This document shows, in pieces, positions 41,895 to 50,240 of a DNA stretch of 64,000 nucleotides (positions within the stretch are counted from its first letter, which is position 1; every line of letters begins with the position of its first letter). The stretch covers positions 620,001 through 684,000 of the forward strand of contig AP023052.1 in NCBI GenBank assembly GCA_019703815.1. Direction: 5' to 3'. Source of the stretch: Thaumasiovibrio occultus (GTDB lineage: Bacteria; Pseudomonadota; Gammaproteobacteria; Enterobacterales; Vibrionaceae). The notes under the pieces were generated by a model. The model saw nothing but the letters and a program-made list of their open reading frames with translations. It was not told the origin of the DNA and ran no database searches. The position numbers were made by a program, and so were the translations under genes.

Positions 41895-42497
41895 TTATAG
41901 ATCCGCAGTGTGCTCAGATAGGTAAGCGGCAACACCTGTTGGAGATGCGTCCATACCTGCTTTACCTTCTTCCCATTGTGCTGGGCAAACTTCACCGTTT
42001 TTCTGGTGGAAGTTAAGCGCGTCAACCATACGTAGCATCTCGTCGATGTTACGGCCTAGAGGCAGGTCGTTCACTACTTGGTGACGAACAACACCGTCTT
42101 CGTCAATTAGGAAAGAACCACGGAAAGCTACGCCTGCTTCTGGGTGCTCTACGTCGTATGCTTTACAAATTTCGTGTTTCACGTCAGCGATCAGTGGGTA
42201 TTTAACTTGACCGATACCGCCGTTCTCAACTGGGGTGTTACGCCATGCGTTGTGTGAGAATTGTGAATCGATAGAAACACCGATAACTTCAACGCCTTTT
42301 GCTTGGAAATCTTCAAAGCGCTTATCGAATGCAATCAGCTCAGATGGACACACGAAAGTGAAGTCAAGAGGGTAGAAGAACACAACTGCTTTTTTACCTT
42401 TAGTGAACTCAGCAAAGTTGAAGTTCTCTACGATTTCACCGTTACCCAAAACAGCAGCTGCAGTGAAATCTGGGGCTTGACGACCTACTAGTACCAT
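41895..42497 (-). CDS. Typical 2-Cys peroxiredoxin (AhpC/Prx type)
   Basis: 200 residues from ATG 42497 (MVLVGRQAPDFTAAAVLG), with AGGAG seven bases upstream. It reduces hydrogen peroxide and organic peroxides in the cytosol. The peroxidatic Cys50 is in FYPLDFTFVCPSEL and the resolving Cys171 in NGEVCPAQW. It is transcribed divergently from an OxyR-type gene across 139 bases, the arrangement described for Prx2/OxyR2 of Vibrio vulnificus. No ahpF flavoprotein gene is adjacent. Confidence 0.95.
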   Translation of the reverse strand: MVLVGRQAPDFTAAAVLGNGEIVENFNFAEFTKGKKAVVFFYPLDFTFVCPSELIAFDKRFEDFQAKGVEVIGVSIDSQFSHNAWRNTPVENGGIGQVKYPLIADVKHEICKAYDVEHPEAGVAFRGSFLIDEDGVVRHQVVNDLPLGRNIDEMLRMVDALNFHQKNGEVCPAQWEEGKAGMDASPTGVAAYLSEHTADL

Positions 42498-42636
42498 GAT
42501 GGTGCTCCTAAATAGTTGAATTTTACTGCCTTCGTTGGCAGTTTCCGTTTCGACGGAGGTAAATATAGCCAACCTATTGGATTGAAAAAAGCGGAATAAA
42601 CAGATTACAATAATCGGAAAAATCGATTGGTAAAAT

Positions 42637-43536
42637 ATGATGAGTAAGTTTCCTTCGCTAAAGCAACTGAACTATTTAGTGACTCTGCATGAAACTCGCC
42701 ACTTTGGTGATGCAGCAAAGAAGTGCTACGTCAGTCAGTCTACCTTGAGTTCAGGGTTGCAGAATCTGGAAGAGTTGCTCGGCTCCCAACTGATAGAGCG
42801 CGACAACAAAACCTTGGTCTTTACCTCTACCGGTGAAGAGGTGGTAAGACGAAGCCTTGATATTTTGGCGCGCAGTCGTGACCTGCTTGAATTAACGCAA
42901 GGCAATGGCGAAGCAATGGAAGGGACACTGCGGGTAGGCTGTATTCCCACGATTGCCCCTTTTTTACTGAGCGATCTGGTGCAAGAAGTCACGCGATTGC
43001 ACCCGGCGTTAAATCTGTTGCTGCGCGAAGATACCACGACGAATCTGCTGGCGGCACTGCGCAGTGGTGAGATGGATGTGTTAATCCTCGCATTACCGGT
43101 TGATATTGGTGCGATGAAAAGCCGTATTGTGGGGCGCGACATGTTTAAGATGGTGTTTAGTCGCCATCAGGCCACTAATTTACCCGTCCCTATTCAATAT
43201 ACCCATCTACCGGATGAATCGGTCTTTTTGCTTGAAAAAGAGCACTGCTTAACCGAGCACGCGATCTCGGCATGTAGCCTCACCAGTAAAGAGAAAATCA
43301 ACCCGTTTACGGCAACCAGTTTGCATACCTTGGTCCAAATGGTTGCGAATGGGTTAGGAACAACCTTCATTCCGCAAATGGCGATTGAGCATGGCATCAT
43401 CGAAAACCTTGATTTGGTGAGCATGGATCCGCCGGGGCAGACTGCGTATCGCGAGATCGGTTTAGTATGGCGTCCGACATCGAATCGGATGATGATGTTT
43501 AACCAGCTGGCCGACATTGTAGAGGGGCTGTTGTAG
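42637..43536 (+). CDS. oxyR: LysR-family peroxide sensor, OxyR (OxyR2-like)
   Basis: 299 residues. An N-terminal LysR helix-turn-helix (HFGDAAKKCYVSQSTLSSGL) is followed by a regulatory domain in which the two redox cysteines are C204 and C213 (LLEKEHCLTEHAISACSL), spaced as in E. coli C199/C208. A Glu two residues before the first Cys matches the feature reported for V. vulnificus OxyR2 (Glu204 before Cys206), which makes it very peroxide-sensitive. The divergent peroxiredoxin gene is the expected target. ATG 42640 is an equally possible start. Confidence 0.93.
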   Translation: MMSKFPSLKQLNYLVTLHETRHFGDAAKKCYVSQSTLSSGLQNLEELLGSQLIERDNKTLVFTSTGEEVVRRSLDILARSRDLLELTQGNGEAMEGTLRVGCIPTIAPFLLSDLVQEVTRLHPALNLLLREDTTTNLLAALRSGEMDVLILALPVDIGAMKSRIVGRDMFKMVFSRHQATNLPVPIQYTHLPDESVFLLEKEHCLTEHAISACSLTSKEKINPFTATSLHTLVQMVANGLGTTFIPQMAIEHGIIENLDLVSMDPPGQTAYREIGLVWRPTSNRMMMFNQLADIVEGLL

Positions 43537-44384
43537 CTGTTAAACGCCGCTATATCTCTTTAAGTCTCAGTGCTCTGGCGTATGGAATTTTCGGGAGCAT
43601 TGAGGCTTCCTATTTATCGTTTGCAGCCTGTTTTTGGCTCGATGTTTTTGCTTCTAATTTTGACTCATTAATCGCAACCGTACCTTTTTGTTTCTGTTTT
43701 CGATTGGGCGGAAATAGCGAGTGAAATAAGGTTATGAGGAGGGTAATAGAGCCTAAATGGTTTAGAGGTCGGCGATTGGTTTTCTCGCATCTAGAACTAA
43801 AGTCGCATATTTTGCGCAAAGTACCATAATTGTGATCCCTACCGCGCTTTACTCTGTTTGATTATCTTTATTTGATGACAAGCAATGATTCTAACTTATT
43901 GCCTTTTCGTTGCTTTTTGATGTGATTTTTTGTTTCGCTACATTAATTAAGTTGTAATTTACTAATAATTACATGCTCATTTTTGTTCTTCAAAATCTAG
44001 TAATGAATATCAAAACAATAGATTGAAATTTGTTGGATGTTTGAAATGATTATTTTAAACATTGCGCACTAAGCTATTTGGGTAATTTTATTACGTAATT
44101 TTACTGCATTTCAGAGTGAGTCAAGGTTGGCGGTTTTATCAAAATAAATGGTTTAAAAGAATGAGTATCAGTTCATTTTAAATTTGATTTACAGCTCTTA
44201 AGATATTGTTTTTAAATTATTCAGTGTTTTCGTCTCTTTGTTTGTCATACCTTGGTCATATTGATTTATTGCTATCCTTGAACCATGGTTAGTTGCGTGA
44301 GGAATAAATTGCCTCGCGGTGACTAATTGAGCCTTTTGTAACTTAAGGTAGTTGTAAAATTACAGGATACGGTAAGGAGACGGT
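43537..44384. other. 848-base AT-rich non-coding region before aceB
   Basis: No ORF is supported. The left part has an imperfect 10-bp stem (CTCAGTGCTC at about 43567 with GAGCATTGAG) that may end the oxyR transcript. From about 43860 to 44260 the sequence is strongly AT-rich, with many T and A tracts, as in H-NS-bound or curved DNA. Near the right end, GCGTGAGG/CCTCGC (about 44295-44318) can form a stem, followed by TTGTAACTTAAGGTAGTTGTAA, which contains two TTGTAA units, and then a GGTAAGGAGACGGT ribosome site. It looks like a long regulatory leader for the glyoxylate shunt. Confidence 0.5.
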
Positions 44385-45980
44385 ATGGCGGCACAAGACT
44401 CAGCACTCGATTTTCGCGAGCAAATTACGGAACAACAGCAAGACATTTTAACCCCCGAGGCTATTTCCTTTCTTACCCTATTGGTCGAAAAGTTCGCTGA
44501 TCGCGTCCCCGAGTTGTTGTCTACTCGCGAAGAGAGACAGGCGGCGATCGATAATGGTCAGCTGCCGGATTTTTTATCAGAAACACAGGTGATACGTGAG
44601 CAAGATTGGCAAGTGCTTGGGGTGCCGCAAGATCTTTTAGATCGACGCATCGAGATCACCGGTCCGGTTGACCGAAAAATGGTGATTAATGCGCTTAACG
44701 CCAATGTGAAAGTCTTTATGGCGGACTTTGAAGATTCATTTTCTCCAGTGTGGCAAAGCGTGATCGATGGTCAACGGAATTTGCGTGATGCCAACATGGG
44801 TACAATTGAATACACCAATCCAGACAACGGCAAAGTTTATGCGCTAGACGACGATCCGGCAGTGCTAATTTGTCGTGTGCGTGGGTTACACCTTCCCGAG
44901 AAACATGTGGAATTTAATGGCAATCCGATCCCGGGGGCGCTATTAGATTTCGGTTTGTACTTCTTCCACAATTTCCGTCAGTTAATTTCGAAGGGGAGTG
45001 GGCCTTACTTCTATCTGCCTAAGTTGCAGGCGTATCAGGAAGCGGCGTGGTGGAGCGACGTGTTCCACTTTACCGAGCAGCATTTCGCGCTACCAAGCGG
45101 CACGATCAAAGCAACCGTGTTGATCGAAACCTTGCCGGCCGTCTTTGAGATGGATGAGATCCTCTTCCATCTTCGTGACCATATCGTTGGGCTTAACTGT
45201 GGTCGTTGGGACTATATCTTTAGTTACATCAAAACGCTGCGTAGCTACCCTGACCGCGTCTTGCCTGATCGACAAATGGTGACGATGGATAAACCTTTCC
45301 TCAATGCTTATTCTCGTCTGTTGGTCAAAACCTGTCACCGTCGTGGCGCCTTTGCGATGGGCGGCATGGCTGCCTTTATCCCGTCAAAAGATCCCGACAC
45401 CAACAACCAAGTGTTGGCGAAGATCCGCAATGATAAATCACTTGAAGCGCGTAACGGCCATGATGGCAGTTGGATAGCGCACCCCGGCCTTGCTGATACC
45501 GCTATGGCGGTGTTCAACGAAGCACTTGGCGAGCGCAGTAACCAACTTGATGTCACGCGTGATAGCGATGCGCCAATTACCGCTCAAGAGCTGCTAGCGC
45601 CGTGTGAAGGTGAACGCACCGAAGAGGGCATGCGCCACAATATTCGCGTCGCAGTGCAATACATCGAAGCTTGGATCCAAGGGAACGGTTGCGTGCCCAT
45701 CTATGGCCTGATGGAAGATGCAGCAACGGCGGAAATCTCCCGGGTGTCTATTTGGCAGTGGATCAAACACGGCAAGAGCTTAAGTAACGGCAAAGTAGTC
45801 ACCAAAGCTTTGTTTAACGAAATGCTGGCACAAGAGTTGGTGGTGGTGCGAGAAGAAATTGGCGAAACCCGTTATCAGGAAGGCCAATTTGAAGAAGCGG
45901 CGAAGTTGATGCAGTCACTCACCACCAGTGATGAGTTAACCAACTTCCTTACTGTGCCGGGCTATGAGTACCTAAATTAA
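44385..45980 (+). CDS. aceB: Malate synthase A
   Basis: 531 residues, typical of the A isoform. It condenses acetyl-CoA and glyoxylate to malate in the glyoxylate shunt. Signatures seen: FMADFEDSFSPVW, RVRGLHLPEKHV, TVLIETLPAVFEMDEIL, LNCGRWDYIFSYIK and AFAMGGMAAFIP. It has a strong GGAGA ribosome site. aceA follows after 119 bases in the same direction; no aceK kinase gene is beside them. Confidence 0.98.
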   Translation: MAAQDSALDFREQITEQQQDILTPEAISFLTLLVEKFADRVPELLSTREERQAAIDNGQLPDFLSETQVIREQDWQVLGVPQDLLDRRIEITGPVDRKMVINALNANVKVFMADFEDSFSPVWQSVIDGQRNLRDANMGTIEYTNPDNGKVYALDDDPAVLICRVRGLHLPEKHVEFNGNPIPGALLDFGLYFFHNFRQLISKGSGPYFYLPKLQAYQEAAWWSDVFHFTEQHFALPSGTIKATVLIETLPAVFEMDEILFHLRDHIVGLNCGRWDYIFSYIKTLRSYPDRVLPDRQMVTMDKPFLNAYSRLLVKTCHRRGAFAMGGMAAFIPSKDPDTNNQVLAKIRNDKSLEARNGHDGSWIAHPGLADTAMAVFNEALGERSNQLDVTRDSDAPITAQELLAPCEGERTEEGMRHNIRVAVQYIEAWIQGNGCVPIYGLMEDAATAEISRVSIWQWIKHGKSLSNGKVVTKALFNEMLAQELVVVREEIGETRYQEGQFEEAAKLMQSLTTSDELTNFLTVPGYEYLN

Positions 45981-46099
45981 GCACGGCTAATCATTTCATC
46001 GATGTATCGAGAGAAGCGTTAGTTATTCATTAAAGAAAGCCATTCATTTAAGAGAGTTATTACGCAGAGAGTTAGCACAAACTAAAGAGGGAACCGACC

Positions 46100-47404
46100 A
46101 TGACTTTGACTCGTGAACAACAAATTGCTGCACTAGAAAAAGATTGGGCTGAAAACCCACGTTGGAAAAACGTAAAGCGCACCTATACCGCAGAGGAAGT
46201 CATTAATCTGCGAGGCTCGTTTGCGCCGGAGCAGACGATCGCCCAGCGTGGTGCGGATAAGTTGTGGGATCTCGTCAATGGCGATGCCAAGAAAGGCTAT
46301 GTGAACTGTCTCGGCGCTTTAACCGGTGGTCAGGCGGTACAGCAAGCCAAAGCGGGTATCGAGGCGATTTATCTATCGGGTTGGCAGGTCGCGGCGGATA
46401 ACAATACCGCCTCGACCATGTATCCAGATCAATCACTGTACCCTGTCGACTCTGTGCCGGCGGTGGTGAAGCGCATCAATAATGCCTTCCGTCGCGCGGA
46501 TCAAATTCAGTGGTCGAATGGTCAATCACCGGCCGAAGGCACAGACTACTTCTTGCCGATTGTGGCGGATGCAGAAGCAGGTTTTGGTGGCGTTCTAAAC
46601 GCGTACGAGCTGATGAAAGCCATGATTGATGCCGGTGCCGCTGGGGTTCACTTTGAAGATCAACTTGCCTCAGTGAAAAAGTGCGGCCACATGGGGGGTA
46701 AGGTGTTAGTACCAACCCAAGAAGCGGTCCAGAAGTTGGTTGCAGCGCGTTTAGCCGCCGATGTGGCAGGTACCACGACGCTAGTAATTGCACGTACCGA
46801 TGCCAATGCGGCGGATCTCCTAACCTCTGATTGCGATCCGTATGACCGTGACTTTATTGAAGGCGAGCGCACCGCTGAAGGTTTTTACCGCGTAAGAGCG
46901 GGCATTGACCAAGCGATTTCTCGCGGTCTGGCGTATTCTCCTTACGCCGATCTAGTATGGTGTGAAACGGCAACGCCTTGCTTGGAAGAGGCGAAGAAAT
47001 TTGCCGATGCTATCCATGCCGAGTACCCAGATCAACTGCTGGCATATAACTGTTCGCCATCGTTCAACTGGGAAAAGAACCTCGATGCAGAGACGATTGC
47101 AAAATTCCAGCAAGAGCTCGCCAATATGGGTTACGTGTACCAGTTCATTACGCTGGCAGGCATTCACAACATGTGGTTCAACATGTTCGAGCTTTCGCAT
47201 GCTTATGCGCAGGGCGAAGGCATGAAGCACTATGTGGAGATGGTGCAGCGTCCTGAGTTTGCCGCCGCTGAAAAAGGTTACACCTTTGTGGCTCACCAAC
47301 AGGAAGTGGGCACCGGTTACTTTGACCGTATGACTAACACCATCCAAGGTGGTCAATCATCGGTTACGGCGCTCACCGGCTCGACGGAAGAAGATCAGTT
47401 CTGA
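46100..47404 (+). CDS. aceA: Isocitrate lyase
   Basis: 434 residues. It cleaves isocitrate to glyoxylate and succinate. The signature [14 protein letters not shown] with the catalytic Cys, the metal-site segment [20 protein letters not shown] and the [18 protein letters not shown] segment are intact. The C-terminal helix ends in EEDQF. It lies downstream of aceB and is probably co-regulated with it; a hairpin-type terminator follows. Confidence 0.98.
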   Translation: MTLTREQQIAALEKDWAENPRWKNVKRTYTAEEVINLRGSFAPEQTIAQRGADKLWDLVNGDAKKGYVNCLGALTGGQAVQQAKAGIEAIYLSGWQVAADNNTASTMYPDQSLYPVDSVPAVVKRINNAFRRADQIQWSNGQSPAEGTDYFLPIVADAEAGFGGVLNAYELMKAMIDAGAAGVHFEDQLASVKKCGHMGGKVLVPTQEAVQKLVAARLAADVAGTTTLVIARTDANAADLLTSDCDPYDRDFIEGERTAEGFYRVRAGIDQAISRGLAYSPYADLVWCETATPCLEEAKKFADAIHAEYPDQLLAYNCSPSFNWEKNLDAETIAKFQQELANMGYVYQFITLAGIHNMWFNMFELSHAYAQGEGMKHYVEMVQRPEFAAAEKGYTFVAHQQEVGTGYFDRMTNTIQGGQSSVTALTGSTEEDQF

Positions 47405-47425
47405 TTTTGCTCTCTATCTGATGGT

Positions 47426-47452
47426 AAAGGCTCACATAGTGGGCCTTTGTTG
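47426..47452 (+). terminator. Terminator after aceA
   Basis: AAAGGCTCAC pairs imperfectly with GTGGGCCTTT around a short loop, followed by GTTGTTT, 22 bases after the stop. The rest of 47453-47568 has no supported gene. Confidence 0.65.
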
Positions 47453-47568
47453 TTTATAGCGAAGAGCCAACGTTCGCTAGCGCCGATTGTATTTTCCATC
47501 GACAGAGGATGTTGAAAGCGTCCTAATTGCTAACATGGATGAAGACCATGAGCATTTGAGCGAGCAGA

Positions 47569-48165
47569 CTATCGCCCTTGTGCTTGGAGGGAAAACGCTT
47601 GCACATGCGTCATCATTTGAGGATAGAGCGAGAGGAACAGTTGCTCTAACTTATCGTAGTTCTGGATAAAGTGAGCGCCACAGTCTGCCAATGGTACCAA
47701 GCGAGGGCGACGCAAAGACATTCGCTCTAGCGCAACCATGATCCCTGACGTTGATTGATAGCTTTCTATCCAATGCTCTTGCCATAAACGCTGTTGTAGC
47801 GATGCAAAAAAGCCATATTCAGGCGGCGTTTCAAAGCCGAGAAGTTCTGTTTTGGCGTGGACAAGAAAGTGCGGCAACGGTGAGTGATGAAATTTAGGCC
47901 AGTGGATCGTTAGATAATGATCCCAGCAGAGGTCGAGGGCAATTCCCGCAAAACGGCGCAGAGGCTGAGGAAACAGCACTTTCGCCTGTCGAACTTCATC
48001 GCTTTCATCCACCGTGCGATCGATAAAACGGTGTAGATAGATCCCGTCGGCGATTTCAGGCTCGAATCGCCCATCAGGTTTTCCGCGCACAAAGTCTGCG
48101 AGAAGATTCGCCGCGAGGTGACTGCCAACGGAGTCGGCGAGATGAAGATGAGCAAGGTAGTTCAT
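47569..48165 (-). CDS. acpH: Acyl carrier protein phosphodiesterase AcpH
   Basis: 198 residues. AcpH removes the phosphopantetheine arm from acyl carrier protein. The HD-like family pattern is visible: MNYLAHLHLADSVGSHLAANLLADFVRG, HRFIDRTVDESDEV, RRFAGIALDLCWDHYLTIHW. Length matches E. coli AcpH (193). It is a single minus-strand gene with a large palindrome just upstream of its start (48186-48207). The enzyme performs the reverse of the PPTase reaction encoded at 14568-15251, though there is no sign of a link. Confidence 0.93.
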   Translation of the reverse strand: MNYLAHLHLADSVGSHLAANLLADFVRGKPDGRFEPEIADGIYLHRFIDRTVDESDEVRQAKVLFPQPLRRFAGIALDLCWDHYLTIHWPKFHHSPLPHFLVHAKTELLGFETPPEYGFFASLQQRLWQEHWIESYQSTSGIMVALERMSLRRPRLVPLADCGAHFIQNYDKLEQLFLSLYPQMMTHVQAFSLQAQGR

Positions 48166-48185
48166 TATCGATATTGCGAGCTTTA

Positions 48186-48207
48186 TGCCAGTGTGATCAC
48201 TTTGGCA
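48186..48207. promoter_or_regulatory. 22-bp palindromic operator-like element before acpH
   Basis: TGCCA (48186-48190) and TGGCA (48203-48207) flank the perfect palindrome GTGATCAC (48193-48200) with two-base gaps on each side. It sits 21 bases upstream of the acpH start codon. The spacing of half-sites suits a dimeric repressor; it does not fit the CRP consensus TGTGA-N6-TCACA. The protein is not identifiable. The rest of 48208-48410 shows no gene. Confidence 0.45.
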
Positions 48208-48397
48208 AATTCTAATCGCAAGTGATGGCTGCGATCAAAATTCATTCTGCAAGGCGGTTCTCGTTGTTGACTCAGTATTGTTATTCTAACCTGTAAATAT
48301 CAGATATCAGCGTTACAGGCCGCGTCAAATCGCCTCTCCTTGGTTAGATCCCCACAACGGCAAAGTACATTCTTGCTGTTAGGTTTGAACTGCATAC

Positions 48398-48427
48398 AGG
48401 AAAGTCGCCGTTAGTATCGACTTTCCT
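48398..48427. repeat. Perfect 10-bp inverted repeat spanning the stop of the CBS-domain gene
   Basis: AGGAAAGTCG (48398-48407) and CGACTTTCCT (48418-48427) enclose a 10-base loop that contains the gene's stop codon. No T-run follows on the minus strand, so this is more likely an mRNA-stabilising hairpin than a classic terminator. Confidence 0.55.
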
Positions 48428-48881
48428 CACTGAGAGTGTCTTCCTCTGCGCCAAGCGGCTCAGATTCTTCTTGCAATTCAAGCAGGTTGATGGCGATGGT
48501 GACAAAGTCACTGTCGGTAATAATGCCCACCACGCTTGTGCCTTTCACTACCGGTAAACAACCAATTTTGTGCCGTTGCATGTACAGGGCGGCTTGCTTA
48601 AGGCTGGCGTGGGGAGTCACTGTCATGTAGTGCTCTGACATCACTGACCGAAGCGGCGTATTGTAAAGCGTTTGTGGATCGCTGCAGGGGCCTTCGAGCT
48701 GAGAGTGCTGGGCTGCAAGTATGTCGCGTTGGGACACGACCCCGCAAAGCTGGCCGCTTGTATTAAGAATGGGAATGTGACGAATTTCCTCACGATTCAT
48801 CAACGCTTGCGCATCAAACAGCGTATGAGTTTCCGAGAGGGTATAAGGGTTTACTGTCATAAGGTCTGCTACGGTGAACAT
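48411..48881 (-). CDS. CBS-domain protein
   Basis: 156 residues from ATG 48881 (MFTVADLMTVNP), with AGGAGGT at ideal spacing; an upstream in-frame ATG would add six residues. A tandem CBS pair (Bateman module) is visible: VADLMTVNPYTLSETHTL, REEIRHIPILNTSGQLCGVVSQRDIL, VMSEHYMTVTPHASLKQAA, RHKIGCLPVVKGTSVVGIITDSDFV. CBS pairs bind adenosine nucleotides and regulate partner proteins. There is no other domain, only a short acidic tail, so the partner is unknown. Confidence 0.92.
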   Translation of the reverse strand: MFTVADLMTVNPYTLSETHTLFDAQALMNREEIRHIPILNTSGQLCGVVSQRDILAAQHSQLEGPCSDPQTLYNTPLRSVMSEHYMTVTPHASLKQAALYMQRHKIGCLPVVKGTSVVGIITDSDFVTIAINLLELQEESEPLGAEEDTLSEESRY

Positions 48882-49045
48882 CTGACACCTCCTGCACAAG
48901 CAACTTGTTCATCTATGCTTTACTTAACTCTAGCGGAAGCTGCCTGGTAATGAGATGACCCGGATCGAAAAAACAGCACTTGGTCTTAGTTCTCTAGGCA
49001 CATCGAAGCTCAGTTTGAAAGGCAACTCTACTGCGGGGAATGATC

Positions 49046-50086
49046 ATGGCAACACGACTATTGCTACCACTGTATTTTCTAGTGTTTTCGGTATCGGCAT
49101 TGGAGATCGAGCCCCGCGTAATTGGCGGTATCGAATCGGGCGAGAATGATGTGCCGTGGCAGCTTTATGTGTCGTCCAGCATTAACGGGAGTAGCTTTGG
49201 TTGTGGCGCCACTTATATCGGTAATCGTTACGCGTTATCGGCGGCGCACTGCTTTTTTGAAGGGGCGCAGAGAGTGTCCCTAGAAAATGTAAAGGTGTGG
49301 GGGGGCACGGTTGACTCGCAAGATTTCATTAGTGCTAGCGCGGTTACTTTAGAAAGCTTGGTTATTCATCCCGACTTCAATCCACAAAACTATGAAAACG
49401 ATATTGCCGTTCTTCGCCTCAGTCGAGAGATCAATAATGCCATCCCTATTCAGTTGATTAGCGTACAAGAGCAGGTAACCGCAAATAACGATTTTGCCAA
49501 TGGGTACAATGCCAGTGGATTTAGCCCTGAAAACTTATTGGTATCGGGCTGGGGTGATACCAGTGTGAGTGGTGAAAATTTCCCGCGCTTTTTGCAGCAA
49601 ACCTTGCTGACAGGGGTTCCCGATTTTATTTGCGATGAAGAATGGGGTAACCGCAGCTTTGGTACCGATCTGGCGAAGTTGGTGTGTGCGGATTCGCCTA
49701 ATCCATTGATTGGTCGTGATTCATGCTCTGGTGACTCTGGTAGCCCGTTAGTGTGGCAAAATGCCAGTAACGCCGCTGACAGAGACTTTGGTCTCCGCTT
49801 GATGGGGATTGTCAGCTTCGGCATTACCAGTAATGGGCAGTCATGTGTGACTGGCCTCCCTAGCGGCTATACCGAAATTGCTGCCTTTTTACCTTTTATC
49901 CAAGTTAACAGCGATAGCCTGCCTTCGGCGTCCAATTTCTCAGTCGACCCTTTCAGCCTTGACTACTCAGAAGCGGGAGAGATTAACGTCACTATTCCCG
50001 ATTCAGATGATGGCGGCGCATTTTCCTTCTTTGGGCTTCTGATATTGTTCTTTATTGGGCTTCGAAGAGCCCGCCCAAAGTGCTAA
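49046..50086 (+). CDS. Secreted trypsin-like serine protease with GlyGly-CTERM tail
   Basis: 346 residues from ATG 49046 (GGGGA seven bases upstream); ATG 49040 is less well spaced. A signal peptide (about 1-18) is followed by a short propeptide ending at R24/VIGG, an activation site cut after Arg. The catalytic triad is H68 (LSAAHC), D119 (ENDIAVLRL) and S231 in CSGDSGSP, an unusual variant of GDSGGP. Asp225 at the S1 position predicts cleavage after Arg/Lys. A linker leads to a GlyGly-CTERM type tail: DDGG at about 321-324, hydrophobic helix FFGLLILFFIGL, then RRARPK. In Vibrio such tails are cut by rhombosortase and the protease is exported by type II secretion. Confidence 0.9.
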   Translation: MATRLLLPLYFLVFSVSALEIEPRVIGGIESGENDVPWQLYVSSSINGSSFGCGATYIGNRYALSAAHCFFEGAQRVSLENVKVWGGTVDSQDFISASAVTLESLVIHPDFNPQNYENDIAVLRLSREINNAIPIQLISVQEQVTANNDFANGYNASGFSPENLLVSGWGDTSVSGENFPRFLQQTLLTGVPDFICDEEWGNRSFGTDLAKLVCADSPNPLIGRDSCSGDSGSPLVWQNASNAADRDFGLRLMGIVSFGITSNGQSCVTGLPSGYTEIAAFLPFIQVNSDSLPSASNFSVDPFSLDYSEAGEINVTIPDSDDGGAFSFFGLLILFFIGLRRARPKC

Positions 50087-50240
50087 CTCAGTGTGATTCA
50101 GGTAATAACTGCAACATGGTGAGTGATAAGTTGATAAGCGTCGAAAAATGCTGATTTGATTTCCTAAGCCTCGTTTTTCAAAACCTTAATCTTGATAGTG
50201 TCTCTGGGTATATCTGGAAAAGGATTTTAAGAGGCGAGTT

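Noticed and set aside
42565-42577. ATAG-CCAAC-CTAT between the peroxiredoxin and oxyR genes as an OxyR half-site
   Set aside because: The OxyR consensus has seven bases between ATAG and CTAT; here there are five, and the expected repeat is not seen.
43610-43819. A 69-codon minus-strand frame in the oxyR-aceB gap
   Set aside because: Low-complexity Lys/Gln-rich product, no ribosome site and no family features; not supported as a gene.
47487-47669. A 60-codon plus-strand frame after aceA
   Set aside because: It overlaps the 3' end of acpH on the other strand by about 100 bases, has no clear ribosome site and no family features.
48190-48203. CRP site before acpH (GTGTGATCACTT)
   Set aside because: CRP requires TGTGA-N6-TCACA; the half-sites here are fused without the 6-bp spacer.
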